Source: Fimenecus sp963624605 (lineage in GTDB: Bacteria > Bacillota > Clostridia > Oscillospirales > Acutalibacteraceae). From it: 64,000 nucleotides of DNA. Made by a program: the position numbers and the translations under genes. Positions 33,549 through 42,133 of this stretch are shown here, in pieces (position 1 is the first letter of the stretch; each line of letters begins with the position of its first letter). The stretch is taken from contig CAVFQD010000003.1 in assembly GCA_963624605.1 (NCBI GenBank), positions 5,260 through 69,259 on the forward strand. The letters run 5' to 3'. The notes below the pieces were generated by a model. It saw only the letters and a list, made by a program, of their open reading frames with translations, was not told the DNA's origin and did no database searches.

Positions 33549-34245
33549 GTTAGCTGCATTATTCCAATCCATTTTCGCAAATATGTTCTATCTTATGCTT
33601 CACATTCAGAACCGAGGTTCGTTTCCGAAGCCGTTGAGCGCAAAGCAGGAGCGTGAGGCACTCGAACGCTTTCAGAACGGAGATATGCTCGCACGCGATG
33701 AGCTCGTGGAGCACAATTTAAGGCTTGTGGTGCATATCATCAAAAAGTATTATTCAAACTATTCCGACCAGGACGATTTGATTTCAGTCGGAACAATAGG
33801 ACTTATCAAGGCGGTAAACAGCTTTAAGCCCGACAAGGGAACAAGGCTTGCGACCTATGCCGCACGGTGTGTGGAAAACGAAATTCTTATGTATTTCAGA
33901 AATCAGAAAAAGTCTTCGCAGGACATTTCAATGAGCGAGCCTATCGATACCGACCCCGAGGGAAATCCGCTGACACTTTCCGAAACGATATATACCGACG
34001 ACACCGTTTGCGACGACATCTATCAAAAAATGAAGATAGAAAAGCTACGCAGGTATATCTCCGAAATGCCGCAGGGAAGAGAAAAGGAAATACTTATAAA
34101 ACACTACGGGCTCGGCGGCTGTTTTCCGCAAACGCAAAGGGAGATAGCCTCACAGCTTCATATCTCCCGTTCTTATGTTTCGAGAATTGAGAAAAAAATC
34201 ATAGAGGACATAAGAAATTATTTTGACGAAGACGAAGAGCTGTGA
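33547..34245 (+). CDS. sigK: RNA polymerase sporulation sigma factor SigK, uninterrupted
   Basis: A 232-residue sigma factor closest to SigK: a hydrophobic pro-sequence (LAALFQSIFANMFYLMLHIQ), FPKPLSAKQEREAL, region 2 (EHNLRLVVHIIKKYY to ISVGTIGLIKAVNSF and RLATYAARCVENEILMYF) and region 4 HTH (TQREIASQLHISRSYVSRIEKK). The TTG at 33547 is the best start because the SigK pro-sequence begins there and AAAGGG stands about 10 bases upstream; the open frame continues upstream through the hairpin without a site. The reading frame is continuous, with no skin-type element. It drives late mother-cell genes after pro-sequence cleavage. Confidence 0.9.
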   Translation: MLAALFQSIFANMFYLMLHIQNRGSFPKPLSAKQEREALERFQNGDMLARDELVEHNLRLVVHIIKKYYSNYSDQDDLISVGTIGLIKAVNSFKPDKGTRLATYAARCVENEILMYFRNQKKSSQDISMSEPIDTDPEGNPLTLSETIYTDDTVCDDIYQKMKIEKLRRYISEMPQGREKEILIKHYGLGGCFPQTQREIASQLHISRSYVSRIEKKIIEDIRNYFDEDEEL

Positions 34246-34280
34246 TAAAATAAAATATTATAGGTATCACGGAGAAAATA

Positions 34281-35339
34281 ATGATAGATGAAGTATTGAA
34301 AAACAAGTCTGCGTGGGATTATCTGAAAGAAACCGATTTGCCGATAATCCTTTACGGTACGGGCAACGGAGCGGACAGGGTTATTGACGAATACGAGCGT
34401 CTCGGCATCCGTTTGTCGGGCGTTATGGCGTCGGACGGCTTTGTCAGAGACAGGTATTTCCGCGGCTTCAAGGTCAAGGGTATTTCGGACTTTGAAAACG
34501 AGCTTTCGGACTTCATTATAACCGTCGGCTTTGCTTCGCAGAGGGAAGATGTTTTGCAGAACATAATAAACCTCTCAAAGCGACACAAGCTGCTTGTCCC
34601 CTGCGTTCCGGCTTTCGGAAAAACCTTCCTCAACAGGGAGTTTATCGTTTCGCACACAGCCGAGCTTGAAAAGGTATATTCGCTTCTTGCGGACGAAAAA
34701 TCAAAGCTTGTTTTCTCGGATTTTCTCAATTTCAGCCTTACGGGCGAGCTCTCGTACCTGTTTGCGAACGAAACAGACAAAGACGAGGCGTTTTACAACA
34801 TTCTCAAATTGGGCGAAAAAGAAAATTACCTTGACCTCGGTGCGTACAAGGGCGACACCGTTGACGAATTTCTGCACTACACAGGCGGAAAATATTCGTC
34901 CGTCAAGGCGGTTGAGCCCGACAAAAAGAGCTTCCGCAAGCTTACGGAATACCTCGGCGGCAGGGAAAATTTTTACTTTGTGAACTGCGGAATACTCGAT
35001 GAAAACAAAACCGTTTATTTCAACGGAAAAAGCGGTCGGCGCAATGCGCTCTCAACTGCGGGAACCGAGACCGAGGTGCGGACCGTCGACACGCTCTGTG
35101 AGGATTTTCCCGTAACCTATCTTAAAGCCGACATTGAGGGCTGTGAAAACGAGATGCTCCGCCGCTGTAAAAGGACCTTTGTAAACCTGAAGCCGAAGCT
35201 CAACATAGCCGCATATCACAAAAGCGAGGACATCTACTCGATACCGTTAAAAATACTTGAGCTTAACCCCGATTACAGGATATATCTGCGGCATCACAGG
35301 TATATCCCCTGTTGGGATTTGAATTATTATTGCGTATGA
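34281..35339 (+). CDS. FkbM family methyltransferase with N-terminal nucleotide-binding-like domain
   Basis: A 352-residue protein. The N-terminal half (LPIILYGTGNGADRVIDEYERLG, IITVGFASQREDVLQNI) resembles a Rossmann-type sensor domain. From about residue 180 there is an FkbM SAM-dependent methyltransferase: YLDLGAYKGDTVDEF (SAM loop), AVEPDKKSFRKL, LKADIEGCENEML and YHKSEDIYSIPLKI. Such two-domain proteins usually O-methylate surface sugars. GGAG precedes the ATG. It starts 35 bases after sigK and 10 bases before a carboxylesterase gene; the acceptor is unknown. Confidence 0.82.
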   Translation: MIDEVLKNKSAWDYLKETDLPIILYGTGNGADRVIDEYERLGIRLSGVMASDGFVRDRYFRGFKVKGISDFENELSDFIITVGFASQREDVLQNIINLSKRHKLLVPCVPAFGKTFLNREFIVSHTAELEKVYSLLADEKSKLVFSDFLNFSLTGELSYLFANETDKDEAFYNILKLGEKENYLDLGAYKGDTVDEFLHYTGGKYSSVKAVEPDKKSFRKLTEYLGGRENFYFVNCGILDENKTVYFNGKSGRRNALSTAGTETEVRTVDTLCEDFPVTYLKADIEGCENEMLRRCKRTFVNLKPKLNIAAYHKSEDIYSIPLKILELNPDYRIYLRHHRYIPCWDLNYYCV

Positions 35340-35348
35340 GGTGAAAAT

Positions 35349-36683
35349 ATGTCAGAAAAAATCATTGAGACCCCTTGCGGAAAAATCAAAGGACTTGAAT
35401 TCCCGAAGCATCTGGAATTCAGAGGAATTAAGTATGCCGACGCCCGCCGTTGGGAATATCCCACGGAGGCAACAGACTTAGGAGAAGAATACGACGCAAC
35501 AAAATTCGGTGCGTGCTCCTATCAGCGCAGAGGCTTTGAGGATGACGAAAACTGCAATGCGTTTTATCACAAGGAATTTCGTAAGGGAATGTCCTTTGAA
35601 TACAGCGAGGACTGTCTTTTTCTCAACATATGGGCTCCGAAGGACGCCGACAACTGCCCTGTGATTTTCTATATTCACGGCGGTTCTTTCACGGGCGGAA
35701 GCTCAAACGAGGGTCATATAAGCGGTAAGAGCTTTGCGGAAAACGGCGTTATCTTTGTTGCGATTAACTACCGCCTCGGACCGTACGGCTTCTGCTCGCA
35801 CCCCGACCTCACGACGGCTGACGGCGTTTGCGGAAACTTCGGACTTTTTGACCAGCTTGCCGCCCTCAAATGGGTAAAGCATAATATCGGCTCGTTCGGC
35901 GGCGACGAAAACAACATTACCCTTTTGGGTCAGAGTGCAGGCGCAATGAGCGTTGACATACTCATCTCCGCTAAGGAAAGCCGTGATTTGATTGCAGGCG
36001 CGGTAATGATGAGCGGACCCGCTCTTCAAAGAGCTGTGGCACGCCCCGTAAAGCCCGAAAGCACAAGGAAGTTTTGGGACGCAATTATAGAGAATGCAGG
36101 CGTGAAATCAATGGAAGATCTTAAAAGCGTTGACGAAAGAACGCTCTTTTACGCCTGGAGTGACGCCTGCAAGACGGACAAGCTATCAATGCTTCATACA
36201 ATGCCCGTAATCGACGGCAGGCTTGTAACGAAGGAAGACTTCAATATGGACACTATACCCGACCTTCCTATGATTTTGGGAGAAACCGTTACGGATATGA
36301 TTCCTATTGTTCTTCAGGGTCTTACCAAAAAATACGCAAAGAAATGTAAAAATCATAAGAATCCGTGCTACATATATAATTTTGACCGTGAATTGCCCGG
36401 TGACAGCTCTGGTGCGTGGCATTCCTGCGACCTTTTATACTGCTTCGGAACGCTCCAAAATAACTGGCGCCCGTTTGAAGAGGTCGATTATGAGATATCA
36501 AAACAGATGCAGGACTTTATGTGCGCCTTTGCGCGGACAAAGAATCCCAACTGCAAGAGTATTCCCGTATGGAAGCCCGATTACAGAAATCCTCTGCACC
36601 TGTGCGAGCACACATATATAGGAAAATGGGACACAAAAAAGCATTTTTCAAACACCTTCGGCAATAAAGGAGCGGAATTTTAA
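35349..36683 (+). CDS. Type-B carboxylesterase family protein
   Basis: A 444-residue alpha/beta hydrolase. YIHGGSFTGGSSNE forms the oxyanion hole and GQSAGAMSVD carries the catalytic serine (about residue 197); SEDCLFLNIWAP is the classical type-B esterase motif. It is shorter than the usual 500 or so residues, and no signal peptide is seen. It probably removes acyl groups from carbohydrate or other esters in the cytoplasm. The stop overlaps the start of the GH31 gene (TAATG), indicating tight coupling and perhaps a shared substrate. Confidence 0.88.
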   Translation: MSEKIIETPCGKIKGLEFPKHLEFRGIKYADARRWEYPTEATDLGEEYDATKFGACSYQRRGFEDDENCNAFYHKEFRKGMSFEYSEDCLFLNIWAPKDADNCPVIFYIHGGSFTGGSSNEGHISGKSFAENGVIFVAINYRLGPYGFCSHPDLTTADGVCGNFGLFDQLAALKWVKHNIGSFGGDENNITLLGQSAGAMSVDILISAKESRDLIAGAVMMSGPALQRAVARPVKPESTRKFWDAIIENAGVKSMEDLKSVDERTLFYAWSDACKTDKLSMLHTMPVIDGRLVTKEDFNMDTIPDLPMILGETVTDMIPIVLQGLTKKYAKKCKNHKNPCYIYNFDRELPGDSSGAWHSCDLLYCFGTLQNNWRPFEEVDYEISKQMQDFMCAFARTKNPNCKSIPVWKPDYRNPLHLCEHTYIGKWDTKKHFSNTFGNKGAEF

Positions 36684-38977
36684 TGAAATTCAACCACAAA
36701 TTTTCACTTGTAAATGCGTCGGACAGGCAGACGGTATATTCCGACGGCAAAAAGACAGCGCAGATAGACTTTATCTCGGACTCCTGCGTGCGTGTTGCGA
36801 TTTTTGACGGCAAGTCGGCAATGCTTCCGACCTTTAATGTCTGCCCCGATAACGAAATGCCGCTCACGGGCAGAGACAGGCTGTCGCTCAAGGGCTTTTC
36901 GGGAAGTGTCCCGAGCAAGGAAAATGCGGACGGCAGGGACATTTTCTCACTCAAATGCGGAATTGATATGACGGTGGACGCCGACAATTTTCTTTTGAAA
37001 TTCACAAAGGACGGCAAAAGCCTGCTCTCGGACAGGGCTCCGCTTGCCTATAACCTTGAAAACGAGTTCGGTGAGGGTAATTTTCACTATGTTCTCAGAG
37101 AAAACGGGGAAAAAATATTCGGTCTCGGAGACAAGGGCGGCGACTTAGACAAATCGGGCAGGTCGTTCAGAATCGAAACCTCAGACTGTATGGGCTTTGA
37201 CGCAGAAACCAGCGACCCGCTCTATAAGCACTATCCGTTTTATATCTGCGAAAACTCAGTGGGCTGCTACGGTATATTCTACGACACGAGCGACACCTCG
37301 TATTTTGACTTCGGCAAGGAGATAAACAACTACTACGAACCGTTCAAATTTTTCAAAACCGAGGACGACGCACTTGTTTATTATGTATTCTTCGGCACAA
37401 AGGCTGAAATCGTAAAGCAGTTTATCACGCTCTGCGGCAAGACGGCTTTCCCGCCCAAGTGGAGCTTTGACTACTGTGCGAGCACCATGGCTTACACCGA
37501 CGCTCCCGACTCTGAAAATCAGATGAACGGATTTATCGACAAGGTAAAAAACATAGGATTATCCTGTAAAGGCTTTTACCTTTCCTCCGGTTACACATCA
37601 ATCGGAAACCAGCGCTGTGTGTTCAACTGGAATTATGACAAATTCCCCGACCCTGCAAGGTTTATCAAGCATTTTTCCGACAACGGAATTGAGCTTATCC
37701 CGAACATAAAGCCTGCGTTTCTGTCAACTCATCCGATGTATGAGATGATAAAAGAGAACGGTTGGTTCGTAAAGAACCCCGACAGCACTCCGTTTGTCAC
37801 TCAATTCTGGGACGGGCTCGGAAGCTACCTTGATTTTACCAATCCCGAGGCGTTTAACTTCTGGCACGACCAAGTAAAGGAAAAGCTCCTTGACAACGGG
37901 ATAACCGCCACCTGGAACGACAATAACGAATTTGACATAAAGGACCCCGACGCACTTTGTCACGGCTTCGGAAGCGGCGAAATAAAGGCGTCGAGAATAC
38001 GCAGTATGTTCACATACCTTATGAATATATCGTCCTACACCGCTCAGACCGAAAAGCGACCCGAGCTTCGTCCGTTCCTCTCCTCACGCTCCTGCTCGCC
38101 CGCCGTTCACAGAATAGCGCAGACCTGGTCGGGAGACAATCACACCTCGTGGCACGATTTGAAATACTGCCACTTTATCGGTCTTACAATGGCGATGTCG
38201 GGCATTTATTTCTACGGGCACGATTTGGGCGGCTTTACGGGTGCTATGCCGTCAAGAGAACTGCTGCTTCGTTGGATTCAGCACGGAGTGTTCGAGCCGA
38301 GATTTACCATTCACTCGTGGAACAGCGACGGCTCTGCGACAATGCCGTGGAGCTATCCCGATATAATAGACAGCGTTAAAAAGATTTTCGCACAGCGCAA
38401 GCGCCTCACACCCTATATGTACAACTGCGCTTATGAGGCTGTCGAAAACAACGAACCTATAAACGCCCCGCTCAATTTCTACTATGACGATAAGGCTATT
38501 GACTTAAAGGGCAATTCGCTTATGTTCGGACGGGATATTCTTGTATCCTTTGTACTTGATGAAAACAAAACCGAAACAGAGGCTTATCTCCCCGAAAAGG
38601 ACGACTGGTATATGGGAAATTGCCTGTATAAGGGCGGCGAAAAGCTGACGGTTAAGATACCCGCTGACAGCGAGGTTCCTTTCTTTGTGCGTGCGGGAAG
38701 CGTTATCGCAACCGACGAAGCGCCTTACGGCTTTGAAAGCAAAGAAAAAACCGTGTTCACCGTATATCCGCTTACAGACGGCACATTTGAAAGCAAATTC
38801 TTTACCGACGACGGAAAGACATACAAGTATCTTGACGGCGACTGTGTTAAGCTGACTTTTACCGTGTGCTGTGAAAAGGACAAGGTATTTGTATCTTACA
38901 GAAACGACGGAAATATGAGCTTTGTTCCCGAAATAAGACTTTGCTCCGCCGACCGTCGTGAACTTGTGATTGATTAA
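36683..38977 (+). CDS. Glycoside hydrolase family 31 (alpha-glucosidase/xylosidase type)
   Basis: A 764-residue GH31 enzyme. An N-terminal beta-sandwich ends near GLGDKGGDLDKSGRSF. The catalytic barrel has the nucleophile region TWNDNNEFDI (the usual WxDMNE with Asn for Met), GIYFYGHDLGGFTG and FEPRFTIHSWNSDG. C-terminal beta domains follow (MFGRDILVSF, FFVRAGSVI). It is cytoplasmic, with no signal peptide. It should release terminal alpha-linked glucose or xylose from oligosaccharides. Coupling with the esterase suggests that acylated oligosaccharides are deacylated and trimmed together. Confidence 0.92.
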   Translation: MKFNHKFSLVNASDRQTVYSDGKKTAQIDFISDSCVRVAIFDGKSAMLPTFNVCPDNEMPLTGRDRLSLKGFSGSVPSKENADGRDIFSLKCGIDMTVDADNFLLKFTKDGKSLLSDRAPLAYNLENEFGEGNFHYVLRENGEKIFGLGDKGGDLDKSGRSFRIETSDCMGFDAETSDPLYKHYPFYICENSVGCYGIFYDTSDTSYFDFGKEINNYYEPFKFFKTEDDALVYYVFFGTKAEIVKQFITLCGKTAFPPKWSFDYCASTMAYTDAPDSENQMNGFIDKVKNIGLSCKGFYLSSGYTSIGNQRCVFNWNYDKFPDPARFIKHFSDNGIELIPNIKPAFLSTHPMYEMIKENGWFVKNPDSTPFVTQFWDGLGSYLDFTNPEAFNFWHDQVKEKLLDNGITATWNDNNEFDIKDPDALCHGFGSGEIKASRIRSMFTYLMNISSYTAQTEKRPELRPFLSSRSCSPAVHRIAQTWSGDNHTSWHDLKYCHFIGLTMAMSGIYFYGHDLGGFTGAMPSRELLLRWIQHGVFEPRFTIHSWNSDGSATMPWSYPDIIDSVKKIFAQRKRLTPYMYNCAYEAVENNEPINAPLNFYYDDKAIDLKGNSLMFGRDILVSFVLDENKTETEAYLPEKDDWYMGNCLYKGGEKLTVKIPADSEVPFFVRAGSVIATDEAPYGFESKEKTVFTVYPLTDGTFESKFFTDDGKTYKYLDGDCVKLTFTVCCEKDKVFVSYRNDGNMSFVPEIRLCSADRRELVID

Positions 38978-38998
38978 ATTATTGCTTTTGTGTATAAT
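38970..38998 (+). promoter_or_regulatory. Promoter of the MntA/HepT operon
   Basis: TTGATT (38970-38975), 17-base spacer, TATAAT (38993-38998). The -35 box overlaps the last codons of the GH31 gene; the mntA start lies 35 bases downstream. Confidence 0.7.
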
Positions 38999-39032
38999 AA
39001 ACATACAGATACTTCACGAAAGGAGCACCGTT

Positions 39033-39323
39033 ATGCCGACAAGAGCGGAAATTGAAAGCTCAATAAAGCAGTTACTTGCAAAATACAATGCCGAATACGC
39101 ACTCCTTTTCGGCTCATACGCCCGTGGAGAGGAAACTCCCGACTCCGATGTTGACCTGATTGTTTTCGGCGGAGACAAATTCAAAAAAACCGATATTTTT
39201 GCTTTCGCAGAGGATTTGCGAAGCATAACCGGCAAGGATGTTGACGCCTTTGAGATATGCGAAGTCGATAAGTCCTCACTTCTTTACGACAATGTTATGA
39301 GGGAGGGCATCAAAATAGCATGA
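39033..39323 (+). CDS. mntA: MNT-type nucleotidyltransferase antitoxin (MntA)
   Basis: A 96-residue minimal nucleotidyltransferase. LLFGSYARGEETPDSDVDLIVF has the GS-x10-D-x-D active site intact. The length is typical of MntA antitoxins, which AMPylate the tyrosine of the HepT R-x4-H-x-Y motif and so neutralise the HEPN RNase. AAAGGAG precedes the ATG at 39033. The stop overlaps the HepT start (ATGA). It should be functional although its partner is frameshifted. Confidence 0.9.
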   Translation: MPTRAEIESSIKQLLAKYNAEYALLFGSYARGEETPDSDVDLIVFGGDKFKKTDIFAFAEDLRSITGKDVDAFEICEVDKSSLLYDNVMREGIKIA

Positions 39324-39654
39324 AGAAGTCTGATACGGAACGGATTAAAAAGATTATTTCCACTTGGCAGGCTCTTAAATCCCAGATTTCACAGCACGGG
39401 ATAACCCGTGAGCAGTTATTGAACGACGAATTTTCTCAATGGGCGGTTACACTCCGTTATACAATATCGGAGAACAGGTATATAAAATCAGTGATGAAAC
39501 CAAGCAGGAAAATCCCGAAATAATATGGTCGGTGGTGTCCAGACTGCGCCACAGACTTGTTCACGATTACGAGGGGATAAATTGGTCGATTATCGTCGAA
39601 GTAATATTTGACGAAATGGACGATTTCGTTCACTCTGTGGAAAAGCTGATATAA
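39320..39654 (+). pseudogene. hepT: HEPN toxin HepT, split by a frameshift
   Basis: The gene starts at the ATG overlapping mntA. The first frame gives a normal HepT N-terminus (KKSDTERIKKIISTWQAL to DEFSQWAV) up to about 39450, then leaves the family pattern. The -1 frame continues with TPLYNIGEQVYKISDETKQ and the catalytic motif RHRLVHDY (R-x4-H-x-Y) to a stop at 39654. One missing base near 39450-39454 explains both frames, giving about 111 residues when restored. No slippery heptamer is visible. So it is a broken toxin, unless the base is a sequencing error. Confidence 0.85.
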
Positions 39655-39669
39655 TTATTCTCAACATTC

Positions 39670-39698
39670 AAGAGGCAGGAATTCCTGCCTCTTTTTTT
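39670..39698 (+). terminator. Rho-independent terminator of the MntA/HepT operon
   Basis: A perfect hairpin, AAGAGGCAGGAATTCCTGCC with its continuation CTC, followed by seven Ts, 16 bases after the hepT stop. Confidence 0.93.
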
Positions 39699-39783
39699 GG
39701 TTGATATTCGGCAAAGAAGGCGAAAAATTGCACAAAAACAGCACCGCAAAATTAAGCATTGTTACAATTTTAACAAAGAACTG

Positions 39784-39812
39784 TTGAAGTGCAAAATTTA
39801 CGGTGCTATAAT
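39784..39812 (+). promoter_or_regulatory. SigA-type promoter of the enoate reductase-AcnX operon
   Basis: TTGAAG (39784-39789), 17-base spacer, TATAAT (39807-39812). Transcription should start near 39819, about 245 bases before the first start codon, leaving a long structured leader. Confidence 0.75.
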
Positions 39813-39819
39813 GCAGTTA

Positions 39820-40064
39820 AGGTACATACCTTTTACGGTATTGCAGCTTATTATTTTGCGGAGGGATTAGCGTGAAAAATCACGCTAATTAAATTATATT
39901 ACCCTTGCGAAAAATCACGCTAATCATAATTATATTGCCCTCAAAATTTGCCTTTGGCATAATTTTGAGATGGCAGAAATCACCATCACGCCTGTTCAGG
40001 CAACGCAGGTCAATCGGTGATTTTTAATAAACTATTTGTTGCCTGAAAGGCTATGGTGATTTTT
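39820..40064 (+). promoter_or_regulatory. Long structured leader with mutually exclusive hairpins (candidate riboswitch or attenuator)
   Basis: Four elements are visible. (1) ATTAGCGTGA (39866-39875) pairs with TCACGCTAAT at 39880-39889 or with a second copy at 39915-39924. (2) A strong hairpin at 39936-39975 (CTCAAAATT/AATTTTGAG plus TGCC/GGCA arms). (3) AAATCACC (39977-39984) pairs with GGTGATTT (40016-40023), followed by a U-run: terminator-like. (4) The same AAATCACCAT (39977-39986), GCCT and TTCAGGCAAC (39995-40004) can instead pair with GTTGCCTGAA (40038-40047), AGGC and ATGGTGATTT (40053-40062), about 24 bp that bury the GGTGA ahead of the ATG at 40065. No known riboswitch class was recognised. 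Confidence 0.65.
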
Positions 40065-42116
40065 ATGGAAAAACGACTTGAACCACTGTTTACCCCATGG
40101 AAAATCGGTAACTGTGAAATCAAGAACAGGATTGTGCTCACAAGTATGGGCGGCACCGACCTTTTCGGCTGGATGGAAAACAACCATTTCGATAAGGACG
40201 GCGCTCGCTTCATTATGGAAGTGGCAAAGAACAATGCAGGTCTTGTAATGCCCGGATGTCAGCCGGTATATAACCCGATGTTCGGTCAATGGCTCTACAA
40301 GAACGAAAAAATGTACGATGACCTGAAAAAATGGATGCCCGAATTTCATAAAACGGGTGCAAAGCTCTTTGTTCAGCTCACGGCAGGCTTCGGCAGGTCT
40401 TTTACCGTCAGTGAAATGATGGAAAAGCTCTATACGAACAAGGTTTTGCGGGTTCTCAGCAAGCCGTTTATGGACCTTGACAAAATAACCGCTTCCGCAA
40501 GCCCGTCTCCCAACCGCTGGTCGGATAAAATTCCGTCGAGAGAGATGACAAAGGCTGAAATCAAGGAATTTGTGGACGCATTTGCGAAATGCTCCAAAAT
40601 GCTCAAGGACGCAGGCGTTGACGGCGTAGAAATCCACGCAGTTCACGAGGGCTACCTTCTTGACCAGTTTACTCTCAAATATGTAAACAAGCGCACCGAC
40701 GAATACGGCGGCAGCTTTGAAAACCGTTATCGCTTCCCCGTTGAAATAGTCAAGGCTATCAAGGAGGTTTGCGGCGACGACTTCCCCGTTTCACTGCGTT
40801 ACAGCGTAATTTCAAAGACAAAGGGCTTCCGTCAGGGTGCTCTCCCGGGCGAGGACTATACCGAGGTCGGCAGAGATATGGAGGAGTCCGAAAAGGCTGC
40901 CAAATATCTTCAGGACGCAGGCTATGACTGCCTCAACTGCGACAACGGTACATACGACGCCTGGTATTGGGCGCATCCTCCCGTATATATGCCCGAAAAC
41001 TGTAACCTTGCGGATGTTGAGCACATAAAGAAATTTGTTGACATTCCCGTTATCTGTGCGGGCAGACTTGACCCGAGGGTTGCCGCAGACTCAATAGCAG
41101 ACGGCAAGCTTGACGGCGCGGGCTTTGCACGCCCGTTCCTTGCGGACACGCAATGGGTAACAAAGCTTATAAACGGCAAGGAAGAGGACATCCGTCCGTG
41201 TATTCTCTGCCACAACGGCTGCTTTAATATGTGCCACTACAAGGGCGTTCCGAACGACCAGGAGCTTTCGGACAGCTTACACCTTGCCCGCTGTGCGGTA
41301 AATGCCGAGACAATGCAGTGGGATAAGCATTACATCAAAAAGACAAGCTCGCCCAAGACTGTACATATAATCGGCGGCGGCATCGGCGGTATGGAAGCCG
41401 CAAGAGTGTTAAAGCTTCGCGGACACAACCCGATTATCCACGAAAAGAGCGACAGGCTCGGCGGTGTGTTCATTCAGGCAAGCGCAGAGTCCTACAAGGG
41501 CAAGCTGCGTGATTTGCTCGAATGGTATCGCCGTCAGATGAAAGAGCTCGGTATTGACATAAGGCTCAACGACGAGGTTCACAACGCAAGAGAGTTCGGC
41601 GACTCGCCCGTAATTGTTGCGACAGGCGCCGTTCCCCGCCTGTTAAAGCGTGTACCCGGCTATGAAAAAATGATTGAGGCGTGCGATTATCTTTCGGGCG
41701 CAGAGGTCGGAAAGACCGTTGCGGTTATCGGCGGCGGACTCACGGGCTGTGAGATAGCCTATGAGCTTGCATTGCAGGGCAAGGACCCGATTATCGTCGA
41801 AATGAAAGACGACCTTGTAAGCCAGAAAGGCGTTTGCCTTGCCAACTCCTCATATCTGCGAGAATGGTTCGCACTTAATAAGGTGCCGACATATCTTGAA
41901 ACCGTTCTCAAAGAGGTTCGCGACGGCGAAATCGTATGCACACAAAAGGACGGCAAGGAAATCACGGTAAAATGCGACAGCGTAATCTCATGCGCAGGCT
42001 ATATCCCCGCCCCTGTTGCGGGAAGCGAGAAAAACGAGCTTGTGGGCGACTGCCTCAATGTCGGAAATCTTCGCTCGGTTGTATGGCGCGCATATGAAGC
42101 GGCAATGAAAATTTAA
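40065..42116 (+). CDS. Old-yellow-enzyme-type enoate/2,4-dienoyl-CoA reductase (FMN, 4Fe-4S, FAD)
   Basis: A 683-residue enzyme of the FadH/BaiCD/BaiH family. Residues 1-340 are an FMN TIM barrel (LEPLFTPWKIGNCEIKNRIVL, DAGVDGVEIHAVHEGYLLDQF, RTDEYGGSFENRYRFPVEI). Cysteines in CILCHNGCFNMC and ARCAVNAE form the 4Fe-4S site. Two Rossmann motifs follow (IIGGGIGGMEAARVL and VIGGGLTGCEIAYELALQG) for FAD and NAD(P)H. It would reduce the double bond of an unsaturated acid or CoA ester. The ATG at 40065 fits the family N-terminus; GGTGA is its only nearby binding site. Followed by the AcnX genes. Confidence 0.92.
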   Translation: MEKRLEPLFTPWKIGNCEIKNRIVLTSMGGTDLFGWMENNHFDKDGARFIMEVAKNNAGLVMPGCQPVYNPMFGQWLYKNEKMYDDLKKWMPEFHKTGAKLFVQLTAGFGRSFTVSEMMEKLYTNKVLRVLSKPFMDLDKITASASPSPNRWSDKIPSREMTKAEIKEFVDAFAKCSKMLKDAGVDGVEIHAVHEGYLLDQFTLKYVNKRTDEYGGSFENRYRFPVEIVKAIKEVCGDDFPVSLRYSVISKTKGFRQGALPGEDYTEVGRDMEESEKAAKYLQDAGYDCLNCDNGTYDAWYWAHPPVYMPENCNLADVEHIKKFVDIPVICAGRLDPRVAADSIADGKLDGAGFARPFLADTQWVTKLINGKEEDIRPCILCHNGCFNMCHYKGVPNDQELSDSLHLARCAVNAETMQWDKHYIKKTSSPKTVHIIGGGIGGMEAARVLKLRGHNPIIHEKSDRLGGVFIQASAESYKGKLRDLLEWYRRQMKELGIDIRLNDEVHNAREFGDSPVIVATGAVPRLLKRVPGYEKMIEACDYLSGAEVGKTVAVIGGGLTGCEIAYELALQGKDPIIVEMKDDLVSQKGVCLANSSYLREWFALNKVPTYLETVLKEVRDGEIVCTQKDGKEITVKCDSVISCAGYIPAPVAGSEKNELVGDCLNVGNLRSVVWRAYEAAMKI

Positions 42117-42133
42117 CAAAGGGGGATATTTAT

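Noticed and set aside
33547..34245. Possible skin-element interruption of sigK.
   Set aside because: The reading frame is continuous from the pro-sequence to region 4.
39874..39924. Two copies of GAAAAATCACGCTAAT considered as a CRISPR remnant.
   Set aside because: Only two copies, no spacer-repeat series and no cas genes; the copies make better sense as alternative pairing partners in the leader.
40032..40646. A 204-codon minus-strand open reading frame opposite the enoate reductase start.
   Set aside because: No start signal or motif; it overlaps the conserved FMN barrel coding region.
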